Shown here: positions 50,724-60,329 of the stretch, in pieces
Numbering within the stretch: the stretch's first letter is position 1
How the letters are laid out: every line of letters starts with the position of its first letter
From: an uncultured Exiguobacterium sp.
GTDB taxonomy: Bacteria > Bacillota > Bacilli > Exiguobacteriales > Exiguobacteriaceae
Length of the DNA stretch: 64,000 bases
Direction: 5' to 3'
Assembly: GCA_913775715.1 (NCBI GenBank)
Contig: CAJYMC010000008.1
Location: 159,226 to 223,225, forward strand
The notes under the pieces: model-generated
What the model saw: only the letters and a program-made list of their open reading frames with translations
The model's database searches: none
What the model was told of the DNA's origin: nothing
Translations under genes and position numbers: made by a program

Positions 50724-50770
50724 GCGTGCTCGGAAAAAGTACTTCATTTTACAGTAAAGGGGGGACCCTC

Positions 50771-52498
50771 ATGCGTTTATTTAAGCAATTGAGTTGGTTT
50801 CTTAAAGAACACAAATCATCGTACCTCGTAGCAGTCGTCTTGTTGATCATCACCGGCTTCATCGATTTAACGCCACCGTGGCTGATTGGTAAGGTCATCG
50901 ACGGTTTACGATCAGGATCGATGGACCGGACGACACTTTTGCAGTATGTCGGCGGATTAACGGTCATCTCCATTGTGTCCTTCATTTTGACGTATCAATG
51001 GTTAGCGAAATTATTCGGAACGGCCTTTTTATTAGAACGGACGCTGCGGAGCCGCTTCTTTACGCACTTATTAAAACTGACGCCGACATTCTATCAAAAG
51101 AATCGGACGGGAGACTTGATGGCGCTCGCGACGAACGATTTAAAGGCGGTCGAGCGGACAGCCGGATTTGGTGTCTTGACGCTCGTCGATTCGCTGAACA
51201 TGACAGCGATCACGCTTGTCGTCATGGGTGTCGCGATCGATTGGAAGCTGACGCTTGCTGCCTTGTTACCGATGCCGCTTCTCGCCTACGCGATGAATAA
51301 GCTCGGAAGTCAAATTCACGGGCGTTTCATCACTGCCCAGGATTCATTCGGAACGATGAATGACCAGGTCGTCGAGTCGATTTCCGGACTGCGTGTCATC
51401 CGTTCGTTCGTACAAGAACCAGTCGATGTCAAACGGTTCGACGATGTCACGACGGATGTTTTTGAGAAAAATATGCACGTCGCAAAAATCGATGTCTTAT
51501 TTGAACCGATCATCAAGCTGCTCGTCGGCTTCAGTTACTTGATCGGCTTATCGTTCGGGACATATCTCGTCTTTACGAACGACATCACGCTCGGACAATT
51601 AGTCGCCTTTAACATCTATCTCGGGATGCTGATCTGGCCGATGTATGCATTTGGTGAATTGATCAATGTCATCCAGCGCGGAACAGCAAGTCTTGACCGC
51701 TTAGAGTCAACGATGCGTGTCAAACCGTTGATTGCTTCGACACCGCGGGAACACGTCGATCGCCCTGAACGGATCGAGATGATGGGTTTGACGTTTACGT
51801 ATCCAGAGACAGCGCATCCGGTATTACGAGATTTGAATATGACGATCGAGCAAGGAGCAACGATCGGGATTGTCGGACCAACCGGATCCGGGAAAACGAC
51901 GTTCTTGCGTCAATTCTTACGCGAGTATCCAATCGGACGGGACATGTTGACAGTCAACGGTATACCGTATGAAGATGTTGCCCTAGAGACGGTTCGTGGT
52001 TGGACGGGTTACGTCTCACAAGAACATTTACTATTCTCAAAATCTGTTCGGGATAACATTTTGTTTGGTGCAGGTGAAGCGACAGAAGAAGAATTGCAGG
52101 AAGCGATTCGTCTCGCATCGTTTGAAAAAGATATCGAAACGCTGGAACAAGGACTTGAGACGATGGTCGGTGAACGTGGCGTCACGTTGTCGGGAGGACA
52201 AAAGCAACGTCTGTCAATCGCGCGGGCGATGTTAAAAAAACCAGAGTTGCTGTTGCTGGATGATTCATTATCAGCGGTAGATGCGAAAACGGAATCACAT
52301 ATCATTGATTCGATTCGATCGAATCGCCACCAATCCACGACATTAATTGTTGCCCATCGCTTATCGGCAGTGGCACATGCGGACGAAATCATCGTCTTAC
52401 AAGACGGAATAATTTCTGAACGAGGAACACATGACAGCCTGATGGCACAAAATGGCTGGTACGCTCAACAATTCGAGCGACAAAGTGAAGAGATGTAA
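50771..52498 (+). CDS. bmrC: Heterodimeric multidrug ABC exporter subunit, BmrC/YheI-like
   Basis: 575 residues. Six membrane helices form an ABC type-1 exporter domain (about 1-310), followed by an ATPase domain with Walker A GPTGSGKTT, signature LSGGQKQRLSIARAML and a Walker B LLLDDSLSAVD. The residue after the Walker B Asp is Asp, not the catalytic Glu. Such a degenerate site is usual in one half of heterodimeric exporters. The start is ATG 50771 after AAAGGGGGG; upstream in-frame codons lie in the terminator. It is paired with bmrD 14 bases downstream. Confidence 0.88.
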   Translation: MRLFKQLSWFLKEHKSSYLVAVVLLIITGFIDLTPPWLIGKVIDGLRSGSMDRTTLLQYVGGLTVISIVSFILTYQWLAKLFGTAFLLERTLRSRFFTHLLKLTPTFYQKNRTGDLMALATNDLKAVERTAGFGVLTLVDSLNMTAITLVVMGVAIDWKLTLAALLPMPLLAYAMNKLGSQIHGRFITAQDSFGTMNDQVVESISGLRVIRSFVQEPVDVKRFDDVTTDVFEKNMHVAKIDVLFEPIIKLLVGFSYLIGLSFGTYLVFTNDITLGQLVAFNIYLGMLIWPMYAFGELINVIQRGTASLDRLESTMRVKPLIASTPREHVDRPERIEMMGLTFTYPETAHPVLRDLNMTIEQGATIGIVGPTGSGKTTFLRQFLREYPIGRDMLTVNGIPYEDVALETVRGWTGYVSQEHLLFSKSVRDNILFGAGEATEEELQEAIRLASFEKDIETLEQGLETMVGERGVTLSGGQKQRLSIARAMLKKPELLLLDDSLSAVDAKTESHIIDSIRSNRHQSTTLIVAHRLSAVAHADEIIVLQDGIISERGTHDSLMAQNGWYAQQFERQSEEM

Positions 52499-52512
52499 GG
52501 AGGTGCCTTTGC

Positions 52513-54573
52513 ATGAATGAATTGGAATTATATCAACTCGATCCGGCACGCCGGAAGACGACGATCCGGTCGTTGATCCGCTATGCGATGCATGAGAAAC
52601 AAGCGATCTTCTTAGGATTGTTTCTACTCGTACTGGCAGTCGGAGCGGAATTGACAGGTCCGTATATCGCGAAAGTCATCATTGATGAACATATCGTGGC
52701 AATTGAGAAGGACTGGGTCGAAGTTAAAGCGGATGGTGCGGTCACGTATGATGGTCGTCAGTTCGCCAAAGCACAGGATGTTTCGAAAAGTCAGATCGTT
52801 CAATCCGTCTCAATCGTCCAAACGACCAACGGCTACTTTTTCGTACCAAAACAAGTCGTCAGTGGGGGAGAGCGGAAAATCAGTGGAAATACGATGACGG
52901 TCACGCGTGGAGACAATGTGTACACGTATGATAATATTCAAAAACTGACACAAGGACAGGTCTATGATTTTTATTCAAAGGACTTAAAAGCAATCGGCTG
53001 GTTGTCCTTGATCTATGTTTTTTTGCTACTTGCAGCAGCTGGTTTGAACTGGATTCAGCAAATTTTGCTCCAGCGATCTGCTCATAAAATCATCAAACGG
53101 ATGCGGCTTGATGTCTTTACGCATCTGCAACGATTACCGGTCCGTTATTTCGACCAGACACCGATCGGAAAAATCGTCAGTCGCGTCACGAATGATACGG
53201 AAACGATTCGCGATTTATATCTCGGTGTGCTCGCTCGAGTCTTCTCAGGAATCATCACGATGGCAGGGATTCTCGTCGCGATGTTCTTCCTCGATTATCG
53301 CTTAGGACTAGTCTCACTAATCATCATTCCGATCGTCTATTTCTGGATTCAGCTGTTCCAGAAACTCGCAACGAAAAACAACTTCAAGGTTCGCTCCCTC
53401 GTTGCCGACATGAATGGTCAACTGAATGAGAACATCCAGACGATGCCGATCATTCAGGCTTATGCACGTGAGAAGGAAGTCCTTGCCGAATTCGAACAAA
53501 AAAACGAAGAGAACTATCAGACACGGGCAAAGTTGTTACGACTCGATGCCCTGATGTCACACAACTTATCCTACTTTTTGAAAAACTTGACGCTCGCCTT
53601 GTTGATTTGGGTCGTCGGCGGAAAAAGTCTGACGAACGGGTCGTTTTTATCGCTCGGGATCTTATATGCGTATATCGATTACGTGTCCCGTTTATTCGAA
53701 CCCGTCACTCAAATCATGAATCAGCTATCACCACTACAACAAGCACTCGTGTCAGCGGACCGGATGTTCCAGTTGCTCGACGAAAAGGGAGAGCCGGTCG
53801 AACAAGGTCGCGTTGCTCGGTTTAAAGGAGCGGTGTCCTTTAAGGACGTCGAATTCAGTTACGAAGCGGGAAATCCCGTATTACGTGAGATTCAAATCGA
53901 TGCTCGTCCTGGCGCGACGATTGCCCTCGTCGGTCACACGGGTAGCGGGAAAAGTTCAATCATGAATTTATTGATGCGTTTTTATGATCCGTCAAAAGGA
54001 CAGTTGTTGATTGACGGACAGGACGTGACGACTTTACCGAAACAAGCGGTCCGTGAACATATGGGCATCGTCCTACAGGATCCGTTCCTCTTCACAGGAA
54101 CGATTCGCTCGAACATCACACTCGGCAATTCTGATATTTCCGAAGAACGAGTACGACAAGCGATCGAAGCCGTCGGTGCGGATCGGTTCATTGATCGTTT
54201 ACCAAACGGGCTCGATGAACCAGTCATCGAAAAAGGTGCCACGTTATCAGCGGGGGAACGACAGTTGATCAGTTTTGCCCGTGCGTTAGCGTTCGACCCT
54301 GCGATCCTAGTTCTTGACGAAGCGACAGCGAGCGTTGACTCGGAAACGGAAGCGGTCATTCAAGATGCCTTGCTGACATTAACGAAAGGAAGAACGACGT
54401 TCATTATCGCCCATCGCTTGTCGACAATCAAGGATGCGGATGAGATTCTTGTTCTCGATCATGGTCGTATCGTCGAGCGAGGATCCCATGATGTGCTCCT
54501 TGCAACGTCCGGGATTTATGCGAAAATGTATGCGTTACAAAGTAAACGGAATCTTGAATTGAAATCAAGCTAA
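52513..54573 (+). CDS. bmrD: Heterodimeric multidrug ABC exporter subunit, BmrD/YheH-like
   Basis: 686 residues, longer than BmrC because of an extracellular insert of about 90 residues between the first and second membrane helices (about 60-150), as in B. subtilis BmrD. The ATPase domain has GHTGSGKSS, a signature with one change (LSAGERQLISFARAL) and LVLDEATASVD with an intact catalytic Glu. It thus complements the degenerate site in BmrC. ATG follows AAGGAGG. The pair should expel hydrophobic drugs; regulation by the upstream leader is inferred. Confidence 0.88.
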   Translation: MNELELYQLDPARRKTTIRSLIRYAMHEKQAIFLGLFLLVLAVGAELTGPYIAKVIIDEHIVAIEKDWVEVKADGAVTYDGRQFAKAQDVSKSQIVQSVSIVQTTNGYFFVPKQVVSGGERKISGNTMTVTRGDNVYTYDNIQKLTQGQVYDFYSKDLKAIGWLSLIYVFLLLAAAGLNWIQQILLQRSAHKIIKRMRLDVFTHLQRLPVRYFDQTPIGKIVSRVTNDTETIRDLYLGVLARVFSGIITMAGILVAMFFLDYRLGLVSLIIIPIVYFWIQLFQKLATKNNFKVRSLVADMNGQLNENIQTMPIIQAYAREKEVLAEFEQKNEENYQTRAKLLRLDALMSHNLSYFLKNLTLALLIWVVGGKSLTNGSFLSLGILYAYIDYVSRLFEPVTQIMNQLSPLQQALVSADRMFQLLDEKGEPVEQGRVARFKGAVSFKDVEFSYEAGNPVLREIQIDARPGATIALVGHTGSGKSSIMNLLMRFYDPSKGQLLIDGQDVTTLPKQAVREHMGIVLQDPFLFTGTIRSNITLGNSDISEERVRQAIEAVGADRFIDRLPNGLDEPVIEKGATLSAGERQLISFARALAFDPAILVLDEATASVDSETEAVIQDALLTLTKGRTTFIIAHRLSTIKDADEILVLDHGRIVERGSHDVLLATSGIYAKMYALQSKRNLELKSS

Positions 54574-54633
54574 TCCATCCAGTTTCTCCTCCTTTTCGTT
54601 TATACTGAAAAACGAAGAGGGGGAGTTTTTGTA

Positions 54634-54954
54634 ATGGAGACACGGATGAGTCAATTATCGAAATACGAGCTTGAGATGTTGATCACGAAATTAAGTGAAC
54701 AAAAACGAAAAGCGGAGCAGCACGGGAACGTCAGTGAAGTGGAAGTCGTGACGCGAAAAATCGCCATTGCGAAAAGTTATTTGATCGATCCGGCACGATT
54801 CGAACGGGGAGCCTTTTACCGAATCGAAGGAGAAGAGGCACGATTTGAGTTACACTTCGTCAATGGCGTCATGGGCTGGGGACATTTTGAAGGAACCGCT
54901 CAGGAAATTGCGATTCCACTCGCGTTATTCACAGGAGAGGGAGAACAGACATGA
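54634..54954 (+). CDS. yfhH: YfhH family protein (DUF1811)
   Basis: 106 residues, soluble. Residues 8-50 are helical (LSKYELEMLITKLSEQKRKAEQHGNVSEVEVVTRKIAIAKSYLI) followed by a beta domain (GAFYRIEGEEARFELHFVNGVMGWGHF). It is co-linear with B. subtilis YfhH. Function unknown. ATG follows GGGGGAG. Its stop overlaps the next start (ATGA), forming a two-gene unit. Confidence 0.88.
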   Translation: METRMSQLSKYELEMLITKLSEQKRKAEQHGNVSEVEVVTRKIAIAKSYLIDPARFERGAFYRIEGEEARFELHFVNGVMGWGHFEGTAQEIAIPLALFTGEGEQT

Positions 54955-55223
54955 CGAATCGAGAACAAGCCCTTCAGCAACTGGCTGAAGAATTATTGCA
55001 AGTGAATGAAGTATTAACCCCGGAAGAAGCACTGACGTGGGTGGAAGTGCTGTGGGAGGATTTCGAAGCGACACTCGCGCGCGCGGGTGAAAAATATCAA
55101 GGTGAAGCCGTCGCGGTTCATTTCGTCGAACAGCAGATTAAACAGCACGGGGCGATGTTACACCGGTTTAATACGACGAACGAAAAATTCAAGCATTTGA
55201 TGACAGGTCGAAACGTCGAATGA
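54951..55223 (+). CDS. yfhJ: YfhJ family protein (WVELL motif)
   Basis: 90 residues, helical, with the family signature TWVEVLWEDFEATLARAGEKYQG that gives the 'WVELL' family its name. Function unknown. It is translationally coupled to yfhH. In spore formers sspK lies between these genes; it is absent here. A terminator follows. Confidence 0.88.
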   Translation: MTNREQALQQLAEELLQVNEVLTPEEALTWVEVLWEDFEATLARAGEKYQGEAVAVHFVEQQIKQHGAMLHRFNTTNEKFKHLMTGRNVE

Positions 55224-55264
55224 AAAAAGCTCCGCACATCGGGATTTCCGTTGCGCGGAGCTTT
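55223..55264. terminator. Terminator between yfhJ and yfhP
   Basis: AAAGCTCCGC pairs with GCGGAGCTTT across a 20-base loop with an inner CGG.CCG helix; A6 lies on the left. It should work for both convergent genes. Confidence 0.75.
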
Positions 55265-55268
55265 GTCT

Positions 55269-56252
55269 TTATAATGCAGGGATGAACAGTTTTTTCTGCA
55301 AGGTTCGTTCGCTAAATACCCAACCCGTATAGGAGCTGACGATTTCTTGTGTGGAAGCGTCGATTCTGACGACGGCAACGAATGGGTAGACTTCCTTCGT
55401 GAAGTAACGCAAATTGGTAAAGCGGTATTCGACAATGCCATCCTTTCGTGAGACCGTATACGTATGAATCTTCGAGAACTCAAGAAACGCTTGTAAGTCC
55501 GCGTTTTGCTTGACGATTTCGTACAAGTCGTCACCGTGGGGTTCGTCCTTGATCCGGAAGTTACCGCATTCGACGACGGTTCCACTGTTGATCTTAACGA
55601 CGGAATACTCATCGCGTAAACGTGCCGCGACATGCCACTCATCCCATTTCATGCCAGGTGAGATGAAAAGCTTGTGCGCACCGCGATAATAGCGTGCTGC
55701 GGTCGCGAGAGCATCGTTTCGTAACTTGAATTGAACAGCGTAGTAGATGATGACGATGGCGATTAAAATCGGGAAGATGACGATCGTCGCTCTCGTTAGT
55801 AGCCAAATCCCGAACGCGGCATAATACATCGTGAACAGATATGGATCAAATGTATTGATGACACCCCAACCGATCCAGGATTTTTTGAACGGGTGTAAGG
55901 CTTGTGTACCGTAAGCGTTAAACAGATCGACAAAGACATGAAGAGCGACAGCGATCTGCGCCATCAGCCATAATGAAGTCGGAGGTACACCGAATAATGT
56001 GCCGATGACGATTGAAAGTAATAACGGCCAGGCGAGCAAGGCAATCAACCCATGTGATTTTCCACGATGTTGACGTAAGTAGGCGCTGTTTCCTTTAAAC
56101 TTAAAGACAGTATCGAAGTCCGGGGCGTGTGAGCCGACGAGCGCCGTCGTCGTCACGGCAGCAAACATCGTCGTGCTCGCTGCGACGTCAGGGTGTAGCG
56201 TCGAGATGGCGGCGAGACAAAGTCCCATGCCGATATGCGTACCAGTATCCAA
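55269..56252 (-). CDS. yfhP: YfhP family membrane-bound metal-dependent hydrolase (DUF457/LexA-binding type)
   Basis: 327 residues, the same length as B. subtilis YfhP. The N-terminus begins with the family start DTGTHIGMGL. Metal-ligand-like HAPDFDT, HRGKSHGLIA and HVFVDLFNAYGT motifs follow, within four to five membrane helices; a soluble C-terminal domain of about 150 residues ends the protein. I use TTG 56252 because it reproduces the MDTGTH start of the family, about 10 bases after AAGGAG. YfhP is a repressor-like factor for neighbouring genes in B. subtilis; the role here is unknown. Confidence 0.86.
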   Translation of the reverse strand: MDTGTHIGMGLCLAAISTLHPDVAASTTMFAAVTTTALVGSHAPDFDTVFKFKGNSAYLRQHRGKSHGLIALLAWPLLLSIVIGTLFGVPPTSLWLMAQIAVALHVFVDLFNAYGTQALHPFKKSWIGWGVINTFDPYLFTMYYAAFGIWLLTRATIVIFPILIAIVIIYYAVQFKLRNDALATAARYYRGAHKLFISPGMKWDEWHVAARLRDEYSVVKINSGTVVECGNFRIKDEPHGDDLYEIVKQNADLQAFLEFSKIHTYTVSRKDGIVEYRFTNLRYFTKEVYPFVAVVRIDASTQEIVSSYTGWVFSERTLQKKLFIPAL

Positions 56253-56355
56253 TGCCAATTCGCTCCTTCTATAAAATCGTGATGGTGAATCCATCGTGGT
56301 TCTGCCGAGTAATTTTTAATAAATATATCGTATCCAAGAGAAAAGAGGTAACCTT

Positions 56356-57372
56356 TTGACTGTCGTTCAAGAATATTTCACAAACTTTAATAAAACACAA
56401 TTTACCACAGAACTGATTGCCTGGTTCCTTCGTGAACAGCGGGATCTCCCGTGGCGAAGAACCAAAAATCCATACCATATCTGGATTAGTGAAATCATGC
56501 TTCAACAAACACGCGTCGATACAGTCATTCCGTATTATGAACGCTTCACGAAACGTTTTCCGACACCGCATGATTTAGCAGAAGCGGATCAAAGTGAAGT
56601 CCTGAAGCACTGGGAGGGCTTAGGGTACTATTCCCGTGTCAAGAATCTTCAAATCGCAGTTCAGGAAGTTGTTGAAAAATATGATGGAATCGTTCCGGAC
56701 GAAAAGGAATTGTTCAGTCAGCTGAAGGGCGTTGGTCCATACACGACAGGAGCGGTTCTATCGATTGCTTATGGACAAGCAGAACCAGCAGTAGACGGAA
56801 ACGTGATGCGCGTCCTCTCGCGTGTGCTTGGGATTTATGAAGACATTGCTGCACCGAAGACACGGAAATTGTTTGAGGCGGCGGTACATCAATTGATTGA
56901 TCCGGCTGATCCGTCCAGTTTCAATCAAGGCTTGATGGAACTCGGTGCGATGGTCTGTACGCCGAAGTCTCCGATGTGTGGACTTTGTCCTGTTCAAGAC
57001 GTTTGTTTCGCATATGATCGAAATGCACAGGAAGAATTGCCTGTGAAGACGAAGAAAGGGAAGACGCAAATTATTCCGTATGATGCTCTCGTTTATGAAG
57101 CAGACGGAAAAATCGCAATCGAACAACGCGCAGAAACGGGTTTGCTCGCAGGAATGTGGCAATACCCACTTCGAGACGCAGAAGAAGATCGTAATGGGAC
57201 GCTTGTCGGGCACGTCCGACATATCTTCTCGCACCGGATTTGGGAAATTGCCGTCTATCGCGTGACGGAACAGCCGGACCAGACAGTGCTTGTCGATCAG
57301 GAAACGTATGCGACGCATCCAGTATCTGTTGCGCAAATGAAGATTGATCGACTATTAAAGGGGGAGATCTAA
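56356..57372 (+). CDS. mutY: A/G-specific adenine glycosylase
   Basis: DNA repair enzyme that removes adenine opposite 8-oxoguanine; 338 residues. Catalytic Glu in IWISEIMLQQTRV, helix-hairpin-helix GVGPYTTGAVLSIAY, catalytic Asp in AVDGNVMRV, and a 4Fe-4S cluster CTPKSPMCGLCPVQDVC (Cx6Cx2Cx5C). The C-terminal Nudix-like domain recognises 8-oxoG (VRHIFSHRIWEIAVYRV). The start is TTG 56356 after AAGAGG. Its stop overlaps the next start (TAATG). Confidence 0.96.
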   Translation: MTVVQEYFTNFNKTQFTTELIAWFLREQRDLPWRRTKNPYHIWISEIMLQQTRVDTVIPYYERFTKRFPTPHDLAEADQSEVLKHWEGLGYYSRVKNLQIAVQEVVEKYDGIVPDEKELFSQLKGVGPYTTGAVLSIAYGQAEPAVDGNVMRVLSRVLGIYEDIAAPKTRKLFEAAVHQLIDPADPSSFNQGLMELGAMVCTPKSPMCGLCPVQDVCFAYDRNAQEELPVKTKKGKTQIIPYDALVYEADGKIAIEQRAETGLLAGMWQYPLRDAEEDRNGTLVGHVRHIFSHRIWEIAVYRVTEQPDQTVLVDQETYATHPVSVAQMKIDRLLKGEI

Positions 57373-57797
57373 TGCATACTTTTCGTTTTGAGACACGTGT
57401 CGATACATCAAAGGAGCAAGCGTGGGATTTTTTAAGTGACGCCAAGGCCTTAAGCCGATTGACGGTATTTCCACAAGTGAAGACGTCAGGCGATACGCGG
57501 ACACGCGCAGGGAATATGATTCGTCTGCGCGTTGGTTTTCCTCCACTATTTGTCTCGTGGACGTCTTGGATTCCTTTCGTAGAAGAATATGTCTTCGTCG
57601 ATGTCGGTACAAAAGTGCCGTATCCATTCCGGGCATGGTGCCACGTGCACCGAGTCGAAGAACGTGAATCTGGCGTCTATTTCGTGGATGAAGTGACATA
57701 CGCATCCTTCTTACCCGCCTTCGTCATTGAAGCATTCATCTTGAAACCGATGTTCAAACAACGAAAAAATGCGATTTTGAATCACTTTCAAGCCTAA
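57372..57797 (+). CDS. SRPBCC-superfamily protein
   Basis: 141 residues, a START/Bet v1-like fold: long N-terminal strand (MHTFRFETRVDTSKEQAWDFLSDAKALSRLTVFP), then strands ending in YFVDEVTYASFLPAFVIEAFILKPMFKQRKNAI, the C-terminal helix that covers the ligand cavity. The ligand is unknown. It is coupled to mutY (TAATG overlap). In B. subtilis fabL and sspE stand in this position instead. Confidence 0.85.
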   Translation: MHTFRFETRVDTSKEQAWDFLSDAKALSRLTVFPQVKTSGDTRTRAGNMIRLRVGFPPLFVSWTSWIPFVEEYVFVDVGTKVPYPFRAWCHVHRVEERESGVYFVDEVTYASFLPAFVIEAFILKPMFKQRKNAILNHFQA

Positions 57798-57913
57798 ATT
57801 CCGTCATTTTTCTGAAAAAATACCCTTTCGTTTTTCATGCGTTCTGAAAATGGGTATAATAAGCACGAGAGTATAACAGAATGGAAGAATAACGCTTTAG
57901 AAAGGAGTAGCAC

Positions 57914-58456
57914 ATGAGTCGATTCCCAAAAGAAAGTAGCAAGATTGAGATTCAAAGTTTCAAACATAACGGGAGCTTACACAGAGTTTGGGAAGAAACG
58001 CTCGTGCTGAAATCGACGGAAGAAGAATTGATTGGGTTCAATGATCGCATCATGGTCAGTGAATCGGATGGTCGTCAGTGGCGAACACGAGAGCCTGCAA
58101 TCTGTTACTTTTCAACAGAACTCTGGTTCAATGTCATTTGTATGATTCGGGAGGACGGCATTTATTATTACTGCAATCTTGGATCACCTTCTACGTTCGA
58201 TGAGAAAGATCGAGCAGTCAAGTACATTGATTACGATTTAGATATTAAAGTGTATCCGGACATGTCCTACATGATCCTCGATGAGGACGAGTATGAGAAG
58301 CATCGCCGCGAGATGAACTATCCGAAGGCGATTGATCGTATTTTGAAAGACAATGTCCAAATCCTGATTCAGTGGATTCGGAGTCGCAAGGGTCCATTTA
58401 ACCCGGCTTTCGTGGATATGTGGTATCGTGAATATGAAACAAGATATCGGAGATGA
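57914..58456 (+). CDS. ygaC: Nucleoside tri-/diphosphate phosphatase, DUF402 (YgaC)
   Basis: 180 residues. The DUF402 domain carries the conserved [22 protein letters not shown] and the Asp-rich block [27 protein letters not shown], whose Asp and Glu residues bind Mg. Proteins of this family hydrolyse nucleoside tri- and diphosphates. It is followed by ygaD, as in B. subtilis. ATG follows AAAGGAG. A promoter-like TGGGTATAATAAG lies at 57851-57863, with TATAAT as a perfect -10. Confidence 0.9.
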   Translation: MSRFPKESSKIEIQSFKHNGSLHRVWEETLVLKSTEEELIGFNDRIMVSESDGRQWRTREPAICYFSTELWFNVICMIREDGIYYYCNLGSPSTFDEKDRAVKYIDYDLDIKVYPDMSYMILDEDEYEKHRREMNYPKAIDRILKDNVQILIQWIRSRKGPFNPAFVDMWYREYETRYRR

Positions 58457-58498
58457 TGGTTCGCCATCGTCTTTTTTTAATTGAAGGAAGTGAAACAC

Positions 58499-60280
58499 GT
58501 GGCAACACAAGCAAAACGTAAGAAACAAGGCTCGATCCGCCGCTACATGGCGTTCGTCAAGCCGTATCAAAAACAGATTCTCCTGACGGTCTTTGTCGGG
58601 ATCATCAAGTTCTCGATCCCACTCGGACTTCCGTTGTTGTATAAGTACATCATCGACAATATCCTAACTGGAAACACGATGCCGATGGCGGAAAAAAGTA
58701 AACAATTGGCGTATTTGATTGGAGCAGGTGTCTTCATCTTCTTGATCGTCAAACCGCCGCTCGAGTACGTTCGCCAGTACCTCGCGCAATGGTCCGCGTC
58801 GAAGATTTTATTTGACGTACGGAATCGATTGTTTGATCATGTTCAGAAATTATCGCTTCGTTTTTATTCGAATACGAAAACCGGAGAAGTCATCTCGCGA
58901 ATCATTAATGATGTCGAGCAGACGAAAGATTTTGTCGTCACAGGACTAATGAACTTGTGGCTTGATATGATTACGATTTTCATCGCCATTGCCATCATGT
59001 GGACGATTGATCCGAAGTTGACGCTCGTCGCGATTATCCCATTACCATTCTATGCTCTCGCCGTTAAGTTCTTTTACGGTCGCTTACGTGGATTGACACG
59101 GGAACGTTCGGCGGCGCTTGCGGAACTACAAGGTCATTTGACGGAACGTGTCAACGGCATGGCAGTCATTCGTAGTTTTGCACTCGAACCGCATGAGAAC
59201 AAGGCGTTCAAACATCAAAATGATGGCTTCTTAAAAGCCGCGCTTCGTCAAACGAACTGGAATGCGCGGACGTACGTCGTCGTCTCGACGATTACGGACT
59301 TCGCACCGATTCTGATCTTCGGAACGGCAGCCTTCTTCGTCTTGAACGGACAAGTCTCGCTCGGGACGATGGTTGCGTTCATTGGTTATATCGACCGTCT
59401 GTATGCGCCGCTCGGTCGTCTCGTCAACTCCTCAACGACGTTGACACAGTCGATCGCTTCAATGGACCGGATGTTCGAGTTTTTAGATGAGCCGTATGAC
59501 ATCACGGAAAAACCGAATGCTCGCGAACCGAAAGATGTCCGCGGAAACGTTCAATTCGAAAACATCAGTTTCGCTTATGAAGAAGGCGGCGAGCTAGCGA
59601 TCGATCGATTGACGCTTGACGTTCAGGCAGGTGAACGGATTGCTTTCGTCGGGATGTCAGGTGGCGGGAAATCGACGCTCGTCAGTTTGATTCCGCGTTT
59701 CTATGATGTATCTGCCGGCCGGATCACGCTTGACGGTGTTGACATTCGTGACTTGAAGTTGCGAGGTCTTCGCGATCAGATCGGGATGGTCATGCAGGAG
59801 TCGATCCTCTTCAGTGAGTCGGTCCAGATGAACATCAAGATGGGGAATCCGGAGGCGACGGACGAGGAAGTCATCGCGGCAGCAAAAGCAGCAAATGCCC
59901 ATGAATTCATCGAACGATTACCAAACGGTTATCATACGCCGGTTGGAGAACGCGGCGTTAAGCTATCGGGTGGTCAAAAACAACGTCTTGCGATTGCGCG
60001 GGTCTTCTTGAAAAATCCACCGATTCTGATCTTGGATGAAGCGACGAGTGCGCTTGATTTGGAGAGTGAAGCGATGATTCAAGATTCGTTAGCGCGTCTC
60101 GCGAAAGGGCGGACGACATTTACTGTCGCGCACCGTTTATCAACGATCACTGATGCCGATAAGATCGTCGTCATCGAAAATGGTCAAATTACGGAAATCG
60201 GAACACACGAAGTCCTCATGCAAAAACGGGGTGCTTACTTTGAACTGTATGCCATTCAAAATCTGGAACTCGTCGAATAA
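58499..60280 (+). CDS. ygaD: ABC exporter YgaD
   Basis: 593 residues, a homodimer-type half exporter. Six membrane helices (about 18-310), then the ATPase domain: Walker A GMSGGGKST, signature LSGGQKQRLAIARVFL, Walker B LILDEATSALD with intact Glu, H-loop VAHRLST. The substrate is unknown; relatives export lipids or drugs. The start is GTG 58499 (MATQAKRKKQGS), 8 bases after AAGGAAG; an upstream TTG has no ribosome-binding site. Near-perfect terminator follows. Confidence 0.9.
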   Translation: MATQAKRKKQGSIRRYMAFVKPYQKQILLTVFVGIIKFSIPLGLPLLYKYIIDNILTGNTMPMAEKSKQLAYLIGAGVFIFLIVKPPLEYVRQYLAQWSASKILFDVRNRLFDHVQKLSLRFYSNTKTGEVISRIINDVEQTKDFVVTGLMNLWLDMITIFIAIAIMWTIDPKLTLVAIIPLPFYALAVKFFYGRLRGLTRERSAALAELQGHLTERVNGMAVIRSFALEPHENKAFKHQNDGFLKAALRQTNWNARTYVVVSTITDFAPILIFGTAAFFVLNGQVSLGTMVAFIGYIDRLYAPLGRLVNSSTTLTQSIASMDRMFEFLDEPYDITEKPNAREPKDVRGNVQFENISFAYEEGGELAIDRLTLDVQAGERIAFVGMSGGGKSTLVSLIPRFYDVSAGRITLDGVDIRDLKLRGLRDQIGMVMQESILFSESVQMNIKMGNPEATDEEVIAAAKAANAHEFIERLPNGYHTPVGERGVKLSGGQKQRLAIARVFLKNPPILILDEATSALDLESEAMIQDSLARLAKGRTTFTVAHRLSTITDADKIVVIENGQITEIGTHEVLMQKRGAYFELYAIQNLELVE

Positions 60281-60283
60281 CAC

Positions 60284-60320
60284 AAAAGCAGCGACCCTCA
60301 TGAGGGTCGCTGCTTTTTTA
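60284..60320. terminator. Bidirectional terminator between ygaD and gsaB
   Basis: AAAGCAGCGACCCTCATGAGGGTCGCTGCTTT is a perfect 16-bp inverted repeat with T6 on the right and AAA on the left. Confidence 0.9.
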
Positions 60321-60329
60321 GTGGGAGAC

